Position numbers and translations under genes: made by a program
Assembly: GCA_963702155.1 (NCBI GenBank)
Contig: OY969717.1
Location: 496,001-560,000 of the forward strand
Direction: 5' to 3'
Length of the DNA: 64,000 nt
From: G963702155 sp963702155
Lineage (GTDB): Bacteria; Pseudomonadota; Alphaproteobacteria; Micavibrionales; Micavibrionaceae
Shown here: positions 1 to 9,146 of the stretch, piece after piece
How positions within the stretch are numbered: position 1 is the stretch's first letter
Layout of the letters: each line of letters starts with the position of its first letter
Notes under the pieces: model-generated
Seen by the model: the letters and a program-made list of their open reading frames with translations, nothing else
Database searches by the model: none
Told to the model about the DNA's origin: nothing

Positions 1-92
1 ATGAACAAGCACTTGAAATTGATGTCACATATGGGGGCAGTAAATCGATACCACGCGAAGCCATCTATGAGCGTCTGGCAAATATTCGCTAA
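1..92 (+). CDS. C-terminal end of an unidentified protein (partial)
   Basis: The window opens inside a reading frame (codons in phase with base 3) that ends at a TAA at 90-92. The last 29 residues read EQALEIDVTYGGSK and end ERLANIR. The piece is too short to assign to a family. It sits 52 bases upstream of a prepilin peptidase in the same direction, so it may be the end of another pilus-assembly gene, but that is only context. Confidence 0.45.
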   Translation, partial: EQALEIDVTYGGSKSIPREAIYERLANIR

Positions 93-144
93 AATTCCAA
101 AATGCGAATAAAAGCGCCTCAACAAAAACTCGGCGTATATATCG

Positions 145-930
145 ATGATTATTCTTGAGTTATTTTTTGTATCCATTATTGGCTTGAGTATAGGCAGTTT
201 TGCAACAGCCATAATCCATCGGGAAGTATCGGGGCAATCATGGGCTCATTTTAAAAAGAGAAGCGCCACTGAAAACCCGAACTCTCAATGCCCTAAATGT
301 AAAACTAGTCTTAAATATATAGACTTAATTCCTGTATTCTCGTGGCTTTGGCTAAAGGGAAAATGCAGATATTGTAAATCCAAAGTTTCGGGCATATATC
401 CATTAACCGAAATAAGCGCGATGATATGTGCGATCATAGTTTTTATAATTCACAGGCAATCATCTGAAACATTTTTTATATTATTGACGCTTCCGTTTCT
501 GATATCCCTAATTATAATTGATTTCAAAACCATGCTTCTGCCTAACCGCCTCGTTGCCATAGTCGGCTTTATCGGGTTTGCACGCATTATATATATGGTT
601 TACGAAAGCGCGTCCTTATCAGAGGTTATGCTTCAATATATCGGCGCTGCATTTTTCTTGGGTATAATCTCATGGCTTCTTTCTTCCCTAATGACAAAAA
701 TGCTTAACAAAAATGCCATGGGTATGGGCGATATAAAATTCTTCTTTGTAAGTGGTCTATGGCTAGGCTTTACTAATATCGCGCTCTATTTTATCTTATC
801 CGGTATCACAGGCGTGTTGATCGCAATAATATGGAAGAAAATCAAAAAACAGAATGTTTTTCCATTTGGGCCTGCACTTATTACTTCTCTTTTTGTCCTT
901 TTGTTAATCAATAGTTCAATTAATCTATAA
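145..930 (+). CDS. Prepilin peptidase (A24 family, PilD/GspO-like)
   Basis: This is an inner-membrane aspartic protease that cleaves prepilin leaders and usually N-methylates the new N-terminus. The 261-aa length is normal. The N-terminal domain has the family pattern GSFATAIIHR near residue 17, followed by two CxxC pairs (CPKC and CRYC) expected to bind zinc. The two catalytic aspartates are visible in IIIDFKTMLLPN and in GMGDIKFF, the second being the GxGD motif of A24 peptidases. Several hydrophobic helices fill the rest. Its likely substrate lies 7 kb downstream (the prepilin at 8299). The next genes encode pilus ATPases and a secretin, which supports a type IV pilus role. The start at 145 is chosen because the family N-terminal helix begins immediately. 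Confidence 0.93.
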   Translation: MIILELFFVSIIGLSIGSFATAIIHREVSGQSWAHFKKRSATENPNSQCPKCKTSLKYIDLIPVFSWLWLKGKCRYCKSKVSGIYPLTEISAMICAIIVFIIHRQSSETFFILLTLPFLISLIIIDFKTMLLPNRLVAIVGFIGFARIIYMVYESASLSEVMLQYIGAAFFLGIISWLLSSLMTKMLNKNAMGMGDIKFFFVSGLWLGFTNIALYFILSGITGVLIAIIWKKIKKQNVFPFGPALITSLFVLLLINSSINL

Positions 931-1065
931 ATCTGGTAAAATATGCACTATTCGTTTACGTTCCCTTCATATTATTGCGTTAAAAATAAAGAGCCTTAAT
1001 ATTTAAAATACAAATCAAAATGAAAACGTAAAACCTTTCTACTAAATACCATTAAGGAGAATATT

Positions 1066-2230
1066 TTGGACTTAACACAGCTATTAGCCTTCACCATGCA
1101 AAACGATGCGTCAGATTTGCATTTAAGCGCGGGCAGCCCCCCAATTATTCGTGTTCATGGTCTTCTTAAGCGAATCAAGGGGGGATTCACTATCTAGCGA
1201 CGATATTCGTACGATGCTCTATTCTGTTATGACCGAAGAGCAAAGGGCAGAATATGAAGAACACATGGAACTTGACTTTGCCATAGCACTTGGCGAAAAG
1301 GCACGGTTCCGCGTTAATGGTTTTACAACACGGCTTGGAGCCTCGGCAGTTTTCCGTACAATCCCCTCGGAAGTACCAACGATGGAGCAGTTAGATCTAC
1401 CGCCCGTTATGCGCCGCTTTGCCGAGCTTGAAAAGGGAATAATATTGGTAACGGGTCCAACAGGCTCTGGAAAATCGACTACATTGGCATCAATGATAAA
1501 TCATATTAATGTTCATCATGCTAAACATATATTGACCATCGAAGATCCGGTCGAATTCTTCCATAACTCAAAGAAAAGCCTGATAAATCACCGCGAAGTC
1601 GGTACAGACACGAAAAATTTTGCACGTGCACTAAAAAGCGCGCTTCGTGAAGACCCTGATGTTATTTTGGTAGGGGAAATGCGTGATTATGAAACCATTT
1701 CATTGGCTTTAACAGCTGCAGAAACCGGACACTTGGTTTTTGCGACGTTGCACTCAAACTCGGCATCTAAAACAATTGACCGTGTAATTGACGTGTTTCC
1801 AACCGGAGACAAAGAAATGGTGCGCGCAATGTTAGCGAGCTCAATACAAGGCGTGGTTGCACAAACATTACTTAGAAAAGAAGGCGGCGGGCGCGTTGGT
1901 GCTTTTGAAATTTTAGTGGGTACAAACGCGGTTCGAAATTTGATTCGCGAAAATCAAATCCCTCAAATGTATTCTATGATGCAAACCGGCTCACGCTACG
2001 GCATGATTACCATGGAGGACGCTGTTACTGATTTATTGGAAGCAGGAATTATTGATAAGGCCGAAGCACGCCGCGCATTGCTTCGTACAACGGATGAAAG
2101 CGAAGACGAGAAGCGTGATGAGGATTACGCATCTGGTGCTCTTGGTGGTGGCCGCATGGATGGCGAGGCCTTTACTGATACGGGTGGATCAAAAGGTGAT
2201 TTAGAATCAGATGAGGCGTATTCATTTTGA
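1066..2230 (+). CDS. pilT: Twitching motility ATPase PilT (frameshifted near the start)
   Basis: PilT is the hexameric ATPase that powers type IV pilus retraction. The family N-terminus starts at a TTG at 1066, six bases after an AAGGAGA ribosome site, reading LDLTQLLAFTMQNDASDLHL. The frame then meets a TAG just after a run of six G near 1178-1183. Removing one G joins it to the main frame, which is open to 2230. The main frame holds Walker A GPTGSGKST, the Walker B region DPDVILVGEMRD, the His-box TGHLVFATLHSNS, and AVRNLIREN, matching the PilT AIRNLIRE signature. The tail after about residue 340 is acidic and low-complexity. The stop overlaps the next gene by four bases. Without the frameshift a start at 1151 would lose part of the N-terminal domain. 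Confidence 0.9.
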
Positions 2231-3369
2231 GCAGTAATCCACCAATTATATTCCAGCATTTAAGGGCAATGTCCGAGCATAATGCCAGCGATCTGTATTT
2301 AACGATTGGCTATCCTGCAACATTGCGGGGTGATAATGGATTTACGCATCTTGGCGAAAACCTAACAATTGAAGATATGGATGAAATTTTATCCGCCGTA
2401 TTAACAAGTCGCCAAAAACGTGATTTTGAAACGCATATGGAACTGAATACAGCGCTCGATATGGGCGAGCTTGGCCGTTACCGCGTTAATGTATTAAAAC
2501 AGCGCCAATTTGCTGCTATGGTGATCCGGCGTATCGTTTCAAATATCCCCAGTTTCTCGACCTTGCGTTTGCCTGTGATATTAGAAAAGCTCGCAATGGA
2601 AAAGCGCGGTCTTATATTAATTACAGGTATGACAGGATCGGGTAAATCCACGACACTTGCCTCTATGGTGGATTATCGAAACGCGCTTGAGCAGGGACAT
2701 ATAATAACAATCGAAGACCCGATTGAATATTTCCATGAACATAAAAAATGTGTCGTAACCCAGCGAGAAGTTGGCGTTGATACCGAAACATTTGCCGTTG
2801 CTTTAAAAAATGCACTAAGGCAACGTCCTGATGTTATTTTAGTTGGAGAGATCAGAGATCGTGATGTTATGGAGCAAGCATTGATCAGCGCGGAAACAGG
2901 TCATTTATGTCTTTCTACCATTCATACTAATAACTCTTATCAAGCAATCGAGCGTATTGTAAATCTTTTCCCTGAAGATTTTGCCAATCAAATCCGTTTA
3001 AATCTGTCTATGAATTTAAAGGCAATCGTATCACAAAGACTAATCCCAAGCACAGATGGCGGGCTCGTACCGGCAATCGAAGTCATGCTGAATCAAGGAT
3101 TTGTGAGGGAACTGATCATGAAAGGCGAAATTTCGCGTATTAAGGAAGTAATGGAGCAAAATAATTCGATCGGTATGTGCACCTTTGATCAATCATTACT
3201 TGGACTTTACGCAGAGGGGCTGATAACCGATGAAACCGCTATTTCCAACTCTGATAAACCATCAGATATGAAAATAAAAATCAAGCAATTTGACATGGAA
3301 GGCAAAGGCACACTTGGTAAAAATACTCTGTCCGATCTTGATACATCACTGCTGTCTCTACGAGATTAA
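2227..3369 (+). CDS. pilU: PilT-like retraction ATPase PilU
   Basis: PilU is an accessory pilus retraction ATPase that works together with PilT. The 380-residue protein has Walker A GMTGSGKST (about 134-142), the Walker B region RPDVILVGEIRDRD, and TGHLCLSTIHTNN. The stretch ITQREVGVDTE-like (here VTQREVGVDTETF) and the VPAIEVMLN segment match PilU more than PilT, and the PilT AIRNLIRE signature is absent. The start is a TTG overlapping the pilT stop (TTGA), so the pair is translationally coupled. The last 60 residues are lysine/aspartate-rich and not part of the ATPase core. No frameshift is seen. Confidence 0.9.
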   Translation: MSSNPPIIFQHLRAMSEHNASDLYLTIGYPATLRGDNGFTHLGENLTIEDMDEILSAVLTSRQKRDFETHMELNTALDMGELGRYRVNVLKQRQFAAMVIRRIVSNIPSFSTLRLPVILEKLAMEKRGLILITGMTGSGKSTTLASMVDYRNALEQGHIITIEDPIEYFHEHKKCVVTQREVGVDTETFAVALKNALRQRPDVILVGEIRDRDVMEQALISAETGHLCLSTIHTNNSYQAIERIVNLFPEDFANQIRLNLSMNLKAIVSQRLIPSTDGGLVPAIEVMLNQGFVRELIMKGEISRIKEVMEQNNSIGMCTFDQSLLGLYAEGLITDETAISNSDKPSDMKIKIKQFDMEGKGTLGKNTLSDLDTSLLSLRD

Positions 3370-3570
3370 TACTTTGACCTAAAAAAGTTTTCCCCAGTCT
3401 TTGTAAACAAAAAAGCTCTATAACTGTTTCGTTTATATCTTCAATCAAATACGCTATTGCATAATAGATAACCCCTGTGCTTTACTTTGCTAATAGTTTC
3501 ACGCTGATAATATATGTGAAGTCATTTTTCTAATTATAAACTAAGTTTTTAAACAAAAAGATCCGTAAAC

Positions 3571-5441
3571 ATGAGAACGCTTTCGAATTTCCCTCTAATT
3601 TTATCCTTACTTCTTATCACATTGGTCTTGCCGGCGTGCGATATGGCTAAAAATCAATTAAAACCTGATCGTGCCGCTAATATGGAGATTCAAGATTTCA
3701 AAGATGCTTTGGCCGAACGTCTCCCCGAATCAGACGATGATTTACTTGGTGGTTTTGCGGATACTTCAGAAATTCCCGACTTACAACCTTATGTGGCAAG
3801 GCCTCAGGAGTATATGGAAACAATGCCTTTAGTGTCAGTTTCGGTTAACCAGACTGTTCCTGTAAAGGACGTATTATACGAGCTTGCCGAGCAAGCAAAT
3901 ATGGATATTGAACTAGACCCCGGCATTCGCGGGTCCATTATTTTTACAGCTAGAAGTAAGCCCTTTGATGAAGTTATTGAGCGTATCGCAAATATTGCGG
4001 GGCTTCGTTATACGTTTAAAAATGGCGTTTTGCGCGTAGAAGAAGACCGTGCATATAATAAAACATATAAAATTGATTATTTGAGCTATCTGCGTACCAA
4101 TTCTGGAAGTGTTCGCACGGATATTGGTGTTGTTTCAGGCGAAGGTGCAGATACAGGATCAACATTCGAAGCGAGAACCGAAAGTGAAGCCGATTTTTGG
4201 GGAGAGTTGGATTCCAACTTAACTCAAATTTCAGGAGGCGCAAGTACTGGTGCATTAAGAACGCAGACGTGATCCGCGTATAACGGCGGCACCAAAAAAT
4301 CCTGATGTAGTGGCTGTAGCGCCCGCACCGGATGAAGATGGCAATGTTACGGCCGCAGCACCAGATGCTGTAATTAATGTTGAATCTTTACCATTAGATG
4401 ATGAAGAAGATGATTTTGGCGCGCCTGGTTCACGCGATAATGGAAATGGCTTTACCTATTCCATAAATAAGCAAGCCGGTATGATAAACGTTTACGCCTC
4501 ACAAAAATCACATGAGGAAGTCGATGCATATTTGAAAGTATTAAGAAAACTTTCAACCGCTCAAGTGTTGATCGAAGCAAAAATACTTGAAGTATCGCTT
4601 AATGACGAATTTGCAACGGGTATAGATTGGACAGCTGTAGATCTTTTATCAGGGGAAGCGGTTTTCCAGTATTTAACAGATGGTTTCTCATTTGATACAA
4701 ACTCCGCACCTTCACCAATTGGCTCAAGTATTGTTGCAAACGCAAATAATTTGGTTGTGGGATATAACGGAAACGATGTTCAGGCCATTGTACAAGCTAT
4801 ATCTGGCTTTGGAACTGTGCGGGCATTAGCAAGTCCGCGCCTAACAGTGCTTAATAATCAGTCGGCAGTTTTAAACGTGGCAACAAACCGGGTTTTCTTT
4901 GAGCTTGATGTAGATGTAACGGATGATGCAGATACAGATGAACGCACAGTCGATGTGGATAGTGAAATTCGCAATGTGCCGGAAGGTGTTCTTGTAAACG
5001 TACAGCCATCTATAAATCTTGATGAAAACACAGTGTCTCTTGCTGTACGTCCAACGATCACACGCGTAATAAATGAACGCGCCGATCCGGCCGTACAATA
5101 TCTTGCTGCGGTGAGTGAAGTCACAAGTCTTCAATCGCTTATACCAGAGCTAAACGTACAAGAAATTGACTCCGTTATACGCGTGCGCTCTGGCCAACCA
5201 ATTGTAATGGGTGGGTTATTGCAAGATCGAATTCAAAGGATCTCAAGGTTCCGTACCTATACTCGGAGAAATCCCAGTTGCCGGAGCCTTATTCAGAGAT
5301 CATCGAGATTTAATTCAAAAGACAGAGCTTGTAATCTTGCTAAAGGCAACAATACTTGCCGACCCGTCACAAACAGTCCATGATACGGATAAGGATTTAT
5401 ATCGTAACTTTTCCGGTGACCGCAGACCATTCAAGCTATAA
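3571..5441 (+). pseudogene. Outer-membrane secretin, MshL/PilQ/GspD type, lipoprotein (two frameshifts)
   Basis: This is a ring-forming secretin that lets the pilus cross the outer membrane. The N-terminal signal ends LVLPAC with Cys23 as the likely lipidated residue. A secretin N-domain follows (VPVKDVLYELAEQANMDIEL, about residues 98-117). The first frame stops at 4272, and dropping one base near 4260 restores LRRRDPRITAA. The middle frame carries the C-terminal secretin core (VLIEAKILEVSLNDEFATG and IVMGGLLQDR). A second break near 5236, one A too many in CAAAGG, is needed to reach VPILGEIPVAGALF and KTELVILL, which end the secretin domain at 5441. With both repaired, one continuous protein of about 620 residues results. 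The domain layout resembles MSHA-type MshL, with an acidic Asp/Thr-rich loop near 4920-4980. The breaks are probably consensus errors, since motifs are intact on both sides. Confidence 0.85.
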
Positions 5442-5458
5442 AACGGGCTTTAACCGTA

Positions 5459-6223
5459 ATGTCGCTAACACTTGTAAAATATGTATTAACTGCCGCAATC
5501 AGGGATAAACTTATAATATCCCTGATCGTTACATTTCTTCTTGGGGCGAGCTTGTCAATATTCATGGCATCTGGCGCAATTAACGAGCAAGATCAATTTG
5601 CGACCGTATTTGGCGGAGGTGGTTTACGATTTGCCGGCATTCTTGGGTTAGTCCTATTCTCTGTATTTTTTATCCGCCGTTCATTTGAAACCAAAGACAT
5701 AGAATTTTTACTTGCAAGGCCAATAAGCCGAACCAGCTTCATTACTTCATACGCCGTAGCATTTTCTATATTGGCATGCATAATTGGCGTGGTGCAAACG
5801 CTTGCTCTCTTTATCATAAATCCAAACAGCTTTGATACCGGTCATATTTTATGGCTTATAAGCATAATTGGTGAGAATATAATAATGATTAACGTTGCTT
5901 TCTTCTTTGCTATGATTTTAAGCAGCGCAGCAACGGCGTCTATGGCAGTATTTGGGTTTTATATTCTCTCGCGGCTCATGGGACAAATCCTTGGTATTAT
6001 AGATACAGGTAATAAAATATATAATTTACCAATCTTAGAAAAAGCAATTCAGTTAATATCTTCTATAATGCCTCGCCTTGATTTATTCGGGCAAACCTCT
6101 TGGCTTGTTTATGGTGCACCTGAAACAGGAATTTCTATTGGGTTTATTGTTTTTCAAACACTACTTTTTACAATAATCGTGATTTTTGCGGCTTTATTAG
6201 ACCTTAAGTGGCGTGAATTTTAA
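5459..6223 (+). CDS. ABC-2 type membrane permease-like protein
   Basis: A 254-residue polytopic membrane protein with about six hydrophobic helices and the charged segment KDIEFLLARPISRTSFITSY between the second and third. The pattern (D/E)xxxLLxRPISR is typical of ABC-2 permeases of the NatB/YhaP kind. No ATP-binding partner lies next to it: upstream is the secretin (17 bases away) and downstream a one-helix protein that overlaps its end. The position inside a pilus cluster is unusual and suggests a role in the same operon, but the substrate cannot be read from sequence. Confidence 0.65.
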   Translation: MSLTLVKYVLTAAIRDKLIISLIVTFLLGASLSIFMASGAINEQDQFATVFGGGGLRFAGILGLVLFSVFFIRRSFETKDIEFLLARPISRTSFITSYAVAFSILACIIGVVQTLALFIINPNSFDTGHILWLISIIGENIIMINVAFFFAMILSSAATASMAVFGFYILSRLMGQILGIIDTGNKIYNLPILEKAIQLISSIMPRLDLFGQTSWLVYGAPETGISIGFIVFQTLLFTIIVIFAALLDLKWREF

Positions 6224-6239
6224 AAAATACAGAAAAAAT

Positions 6240-6971
6240 ATGAAAACACATACGCAAAAATTCATATATTTTTCTGTATTTTTATCACTTATATTAATAC
6301 ATATATTTTTCTGGTCGACGGTCAGAGACGAAAAAACACAATGGGCAAATGTACCTCCACCACCATCCACCCTCGGCATTCATGCTATGACACTTGGTGA
6401 TGGCCAACTTGCATACCGTATAAGCGCTATAATGCTCCAAAACTTGGGAGAAATTGGCGGACGCACAACATCATTTGAAAAATACAACTACAAAGATTTG
6501 GAAAAATGGTTCTTTTTATTAAATAACCTCGACCCGCGCTCTTCCTATCTTCCCGTTCTTGCAGGAATGTATTACGGCGCAACCCGAGAGGAGGAGGGGA
6601 TTCGCCATATTATAACTTACCTCAGGAGCGCGGCAAAAAACCCGGGCCATCAAAAATGGCGTTGGCTTGGCCATGCAATATATTTGGCACGCTTTCAACT
6701 AAAAGATCAGGACTTGGCGCTCGAACTCGCGCACGAACTGGCCAATATGTATAATGATGACATGCCGGCATGGACACTGCAAATGCCTGCCTTTATATTA
6801 AATGCAAAAGGCAGCCGTGAAGAAGCCGCCGCCGTAATGACTGAAATCTTGCGTACAAGCGCGGACACAATTCATCCTAACGAAGTCAATTTTACAAAAG
6901 ATTACATTTGCACACGTATTTATACCCCCGAAGAAGCCAAAAATACAGAATTGTGCAATATCAAAAACTAA
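6240..6971 (+). CDS. Membrane-anchored helical-repeat protein, unknown function
   Basis: About 243 residues. A single N-terminal hydrophobic helix (FIYFSVFLSLILIHIFFW) follows a basic start, so the rest is probably periplasmic. The body is rich in paired helices (LDPRSSYLPVLAGMYYGA, the W/L-rich KWRWLGHAIYLARF, and LALELAHELANMY) in the style of TPR repeats. ATG at 6240 is preferred to an in-frame GTG at 6213 that would overlap the permease gene. The tight spacing to the permease suggests the two work together. I do not recognise a named family. Confidence 0.6.
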   Translation: MKTHTQKFIYFSVFLSLILIHIFFWSTVRDEKTQWANVPPPPSTLGIHAMTLGDGQLAYRISAIMLQNLGEIGGRTTSFEKYNYKDLEKWFFLLNNLDPRSSYLPVLAGMYYGATREEEGIRHIITYLRSAAKNPGHQKWRWLGHAIYLARFQLKDQDLALELAHELANMYNDDMPAWTLQMPAFILNAKGSREEAAAVMTEILRTSADTIHPNEVNFTKDYICTRIYTPEEAKNTELCNIKN

Positions 6972-7026
6972 CTTTATAAAAATCATCTCTTCAATAATGG
7001 CTATATAAACCATATATTAAAACCAG

Positions 7027-8079
7027 ATGGAAAATCTCAGTTTTACAGCTCACGAAATCTTGGCGCTCATTGGTATTGCGCAAAGCGTATATATTCTCAT
7101 TTACATGCTTATGCGCGCCGGAAAACTAAGCCGCGCGGGTCTTCCCATTTTATATTTCCTGATAATGACGCTCGCTTTTATCGCTGAATTTTCACATAAT
7201 TATATCGCTGATTTCTTCACGCATTATGATATATGGACACTTATTCTATGGCTTTTAGGTCCCCCTTTAAGTGTGCTCATGGTCGTTCAAATCGCCCGAA
7301 TAAACAAGGCGCCGCGCCCCCGCAGCTATCTTATTTTAACACTCGTACCGCTTGCATATATAATAGCTAAAATCCTCTCCACCCAAACCGAAGAAACGCT
7401 ATACGATTGGCTCACCGTAACAGGGCTAATCGCATCCGCGCTAAGCTTGCTAACCATATGGCTAAAAAGAAATTTGATGGACGGGTTATATCGCGAAAAG
7501 GCGGGGCGAGAACGGTACTGGCTTATTCTGGCCATAGTATTCGCAAACATTTTTTATATGATCATTCTCGTGATGTCTTCAGGCCTAAGCCTATCTGAAG
7601 AAATCGCAAGCTTGTCACGTATAATTATAGGGCTTGCCTTTGTATATCTGGTAACAACAAGCTTGTTTCGAATATATCCCCAAGCCATAAACTTAAAACC
7701 GGACAATGCCAAAACCCGCAAATGGACGGAAGATGAGCAAAAAACAATAGAAAAAATAGCCAACTTGTTAGAGCGCGATAAAGTCTATCAAGATGCAAAT
7801 TATTCCAGAAGTGATCTCGCGCGGGAGTGCAATGTGCCCGAAGGGCAAATTTCAAAAGTTATAAATGATTATTTTGGCAAATCTCTCCCTCAACTTTTTA
7901 ACGAAAAACGCGTTGATGATGCCAAACAATTGCTGATTGAGACAAACGCAGCCGTTAAAATCATCGCTGAGGAGACTGGTTTTAACGCGCTCGCAACATT
8001 TAACCGCGTATTTAAAGACATAACCGGCACATCGCCAACCGAATATCGCGACAATTACAAAAAACACATGATCGGCTAA
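7027..8079 (+). CDS. Seven-helix membrane protein with C-terminal AraC-type DNA-binding domain
   Basis: A 350-residue protein with about seven hydrophobic segments in residues 10-225, then a cytoplasmic AraC/XylS helix-turn-helix domain. The second AraC helix region reads VKIIAEETGFNALATFNRVF followed by TGTSPTEYRD, matching the family signature (GF.....F.R.FK...G.SP..YR). The first helix-turn-helix is at YSRSDLARECNVPEGQISKV. Such proteins are thought to sense a membrane or extracellular signal and act directly at promoters near the membrane. Its position between the pilus assembly genes and the prepilin gene suggests it controls pilin expression (inference). The 55-base gap upstream shows no terminator. 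Confidence 0.85.
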   Translation: MENLSFTAHEILALIGIAQSVYILIYMLMRAGKLSRAGLPILYFLIMTLAFIAEFSHNYIADFFTHYDIWTLILWLLGPPLSVLMVVQIARINKAPRPRSYLILTLVPLAYIIAKILSTQTEETLYDWLTVTGLIASALSLLTIWLKRNLMDGLYREKAGRERYWLILAIVFANIFYMIILVMSSGLSLSEEIASLSRIIIGLAFVYLVTTSLFRIYPQAINLKPDNAKTRKWTEDEQKTIEKIANLLERDKVYQDANYSRSDLARECNVPEGQISKVINDYFGKSLPQLFNEKRVDDAKQLLIETNAAVKIIAEETGFNALATFNRVFKDITGTSPTEYRDNYKKHMIG

Positions 8080-8298
8080 CCCGCCATCACCCTATGTACA
8101 TGTCCTCATTTTGTTTATATGAGCAATCATTTCCTCAAAACCCTACTATACACCTCAAATTTTTACTTCTCTTTAACAAAATAAATAGACCATAATATAT
8201 GCCAAGGGTTTTAAGGTGTTGATAAATTGTGTATAATATCAATCGAAAACATCTTTTCATTCTTTTGTAAAACTATTCACATTTTTAAGGAGTTCAAA

Positions 8299-9039
8299 AT
8301 GAACGTACAACGCACAAACAAACGCGAGTCAGAGGCGGGTTTCACCCTCGTCGAATTGGCCATCGTGATGATTATTATCGGTCTACTTATCGCCGGTGTA
8401 CTTAAAGGGCAAGAAATGATCGCCAATGCACAGGTAACATCTACTGTCGCTCAGGTGAAAGCGATAGATGCCGCAACAGCTGGATTTGACGATAAATATG
8501 GTGCATTACCTGGTGATATCAGAAATGCAGCAGACAGACTAGTAAACTGCGATAACGCACCTTGTAATGCAAGTGGTGATGGTAACGGTAGAGTGGAAGA
8601 AGGCTTTGATGCTGCACCATCTGGTGAAGGAGAGGCATTTTTCGCACATCTCTCGGCAGCTAATTTATTAAGTGGAGTTAACCCTATTGATGACACAGAT
8701 GAGTTTGGTGCAAAGTATCCAGAAGCAGAAGTAGGTGGAGGATTTCATTTTTCTTATGCAGGTGGAGACACAGAGCTGATCAGTGCACAGGGTGTAGATG
8801 GCGACACTTTCAGAAGCGGCCATTACTTAGTTTTGCATAATGATGCCGCCGGCGGTGTAGATACAACAGGTGTTATCACGCCAAACCAAGCCTTCCGTAT
8901 AGATAATAAACTGGATGATGGTCTTTCAGATGCTGGTTCTGTAGTTGCTGCAGGAGCTGCAGATTGTGTTGACGGTAGTGGATATAATGAAGATGAAGAA
9001 GTTGAGTTTTGCAACTTATATATAAGAGTTATTCAGTAA
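8299..9039 (+). CDS. Type IV prepilin / pseudopilin
   Basis: This is a structural subunit of a type IV pilus or a related fibre. A 14-residue charged leader ends in Gly and is followed by FTLVELAIVMIIIGLLIAGV, the class III prepilin signature, with cleavage expected between Gly14 and Phe15 and Glu at mature position 5. The globular part is Asp/Gly/Ala-rich and acidic. Four cysteines in it could form disulfides (CDNAPC near residue 84, and Cys residues in ADCVDG and EFCNLY near the end). The start at 8299 is chosen from AAGGAG eight bases upstream; an in-frame start at 8227 would bury the leader. A strong terminator follows at 9055. The 219-base upstream gap probably holds its own promoter (TATAAT at 8232-8237), which would be a natural target for the adjacent AraC-type regulator. 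Confidence 0.92.
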   Translation: MNVQRTNKRESEAGFTLVELAIVMIIIGLLIAGVLKGQEMIANAQVTSTVAQVKAIDAATAGFDDKYGALPGDIRNAADRLVNCDNAPCNASGDGNGRVEEGFDAAPSGEGEAFFAHLSAANLLSGVNPIDDTDEFGAKYPEAEVGGGFHFSYAGGDTELISAQGVDGDTFRSGHYLVLHNDAAGGVDTTGVITPNQAFRIDNKLDDGLSDAGSVVAAGAADCVDGSGYNEDEEVEFCNLYIRVIQ

Positions 9040-9054
9040 AAATAGAAAATTACT

Positions 9055-9086
9055 AAAAAAGCCCTGCATATGTGGGGCTTTTTTTT
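9055..9086 (+). terminator. Rho-independent terminator after the prepilin gene
   Basis: An A-run and AAAGCCC are followed by an 8-9 base loop, then GGGCTTT and a run of T. The stem is at least eight pairs. It lies 16 bases after the prepilin stop and, because it is A/T-flanked on both sides, may also end leuB transcription on the other strand. Confidence 0.8.
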
Positions 9087-9146
9087 ATACGTATACGTAT
9101 TGTCATTTTGAGCAACGCGAAAAATCTACCGTTAGTAAAAAAAAAC

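Noticed and set aside
1151..2230. ATG at 1151 as the true PilT start
   Set aside because: It begins out of frame with the conserved N-terminus, which lies upstream in the frame starting at 1066 with a good ribosome site.
1066..3369. pilT and pilU as a recent tandem duplication
   Set aside because: The two proteins have diverged to distinct PilT and PilU signatures, so this is the normal pair.
8209..8237. Strong sigma-70 promoter before the prepilin
   Set aside because: TATAAT is present but no good -35 at 16-18 bases was found, so only the -10-like box is mentioned.
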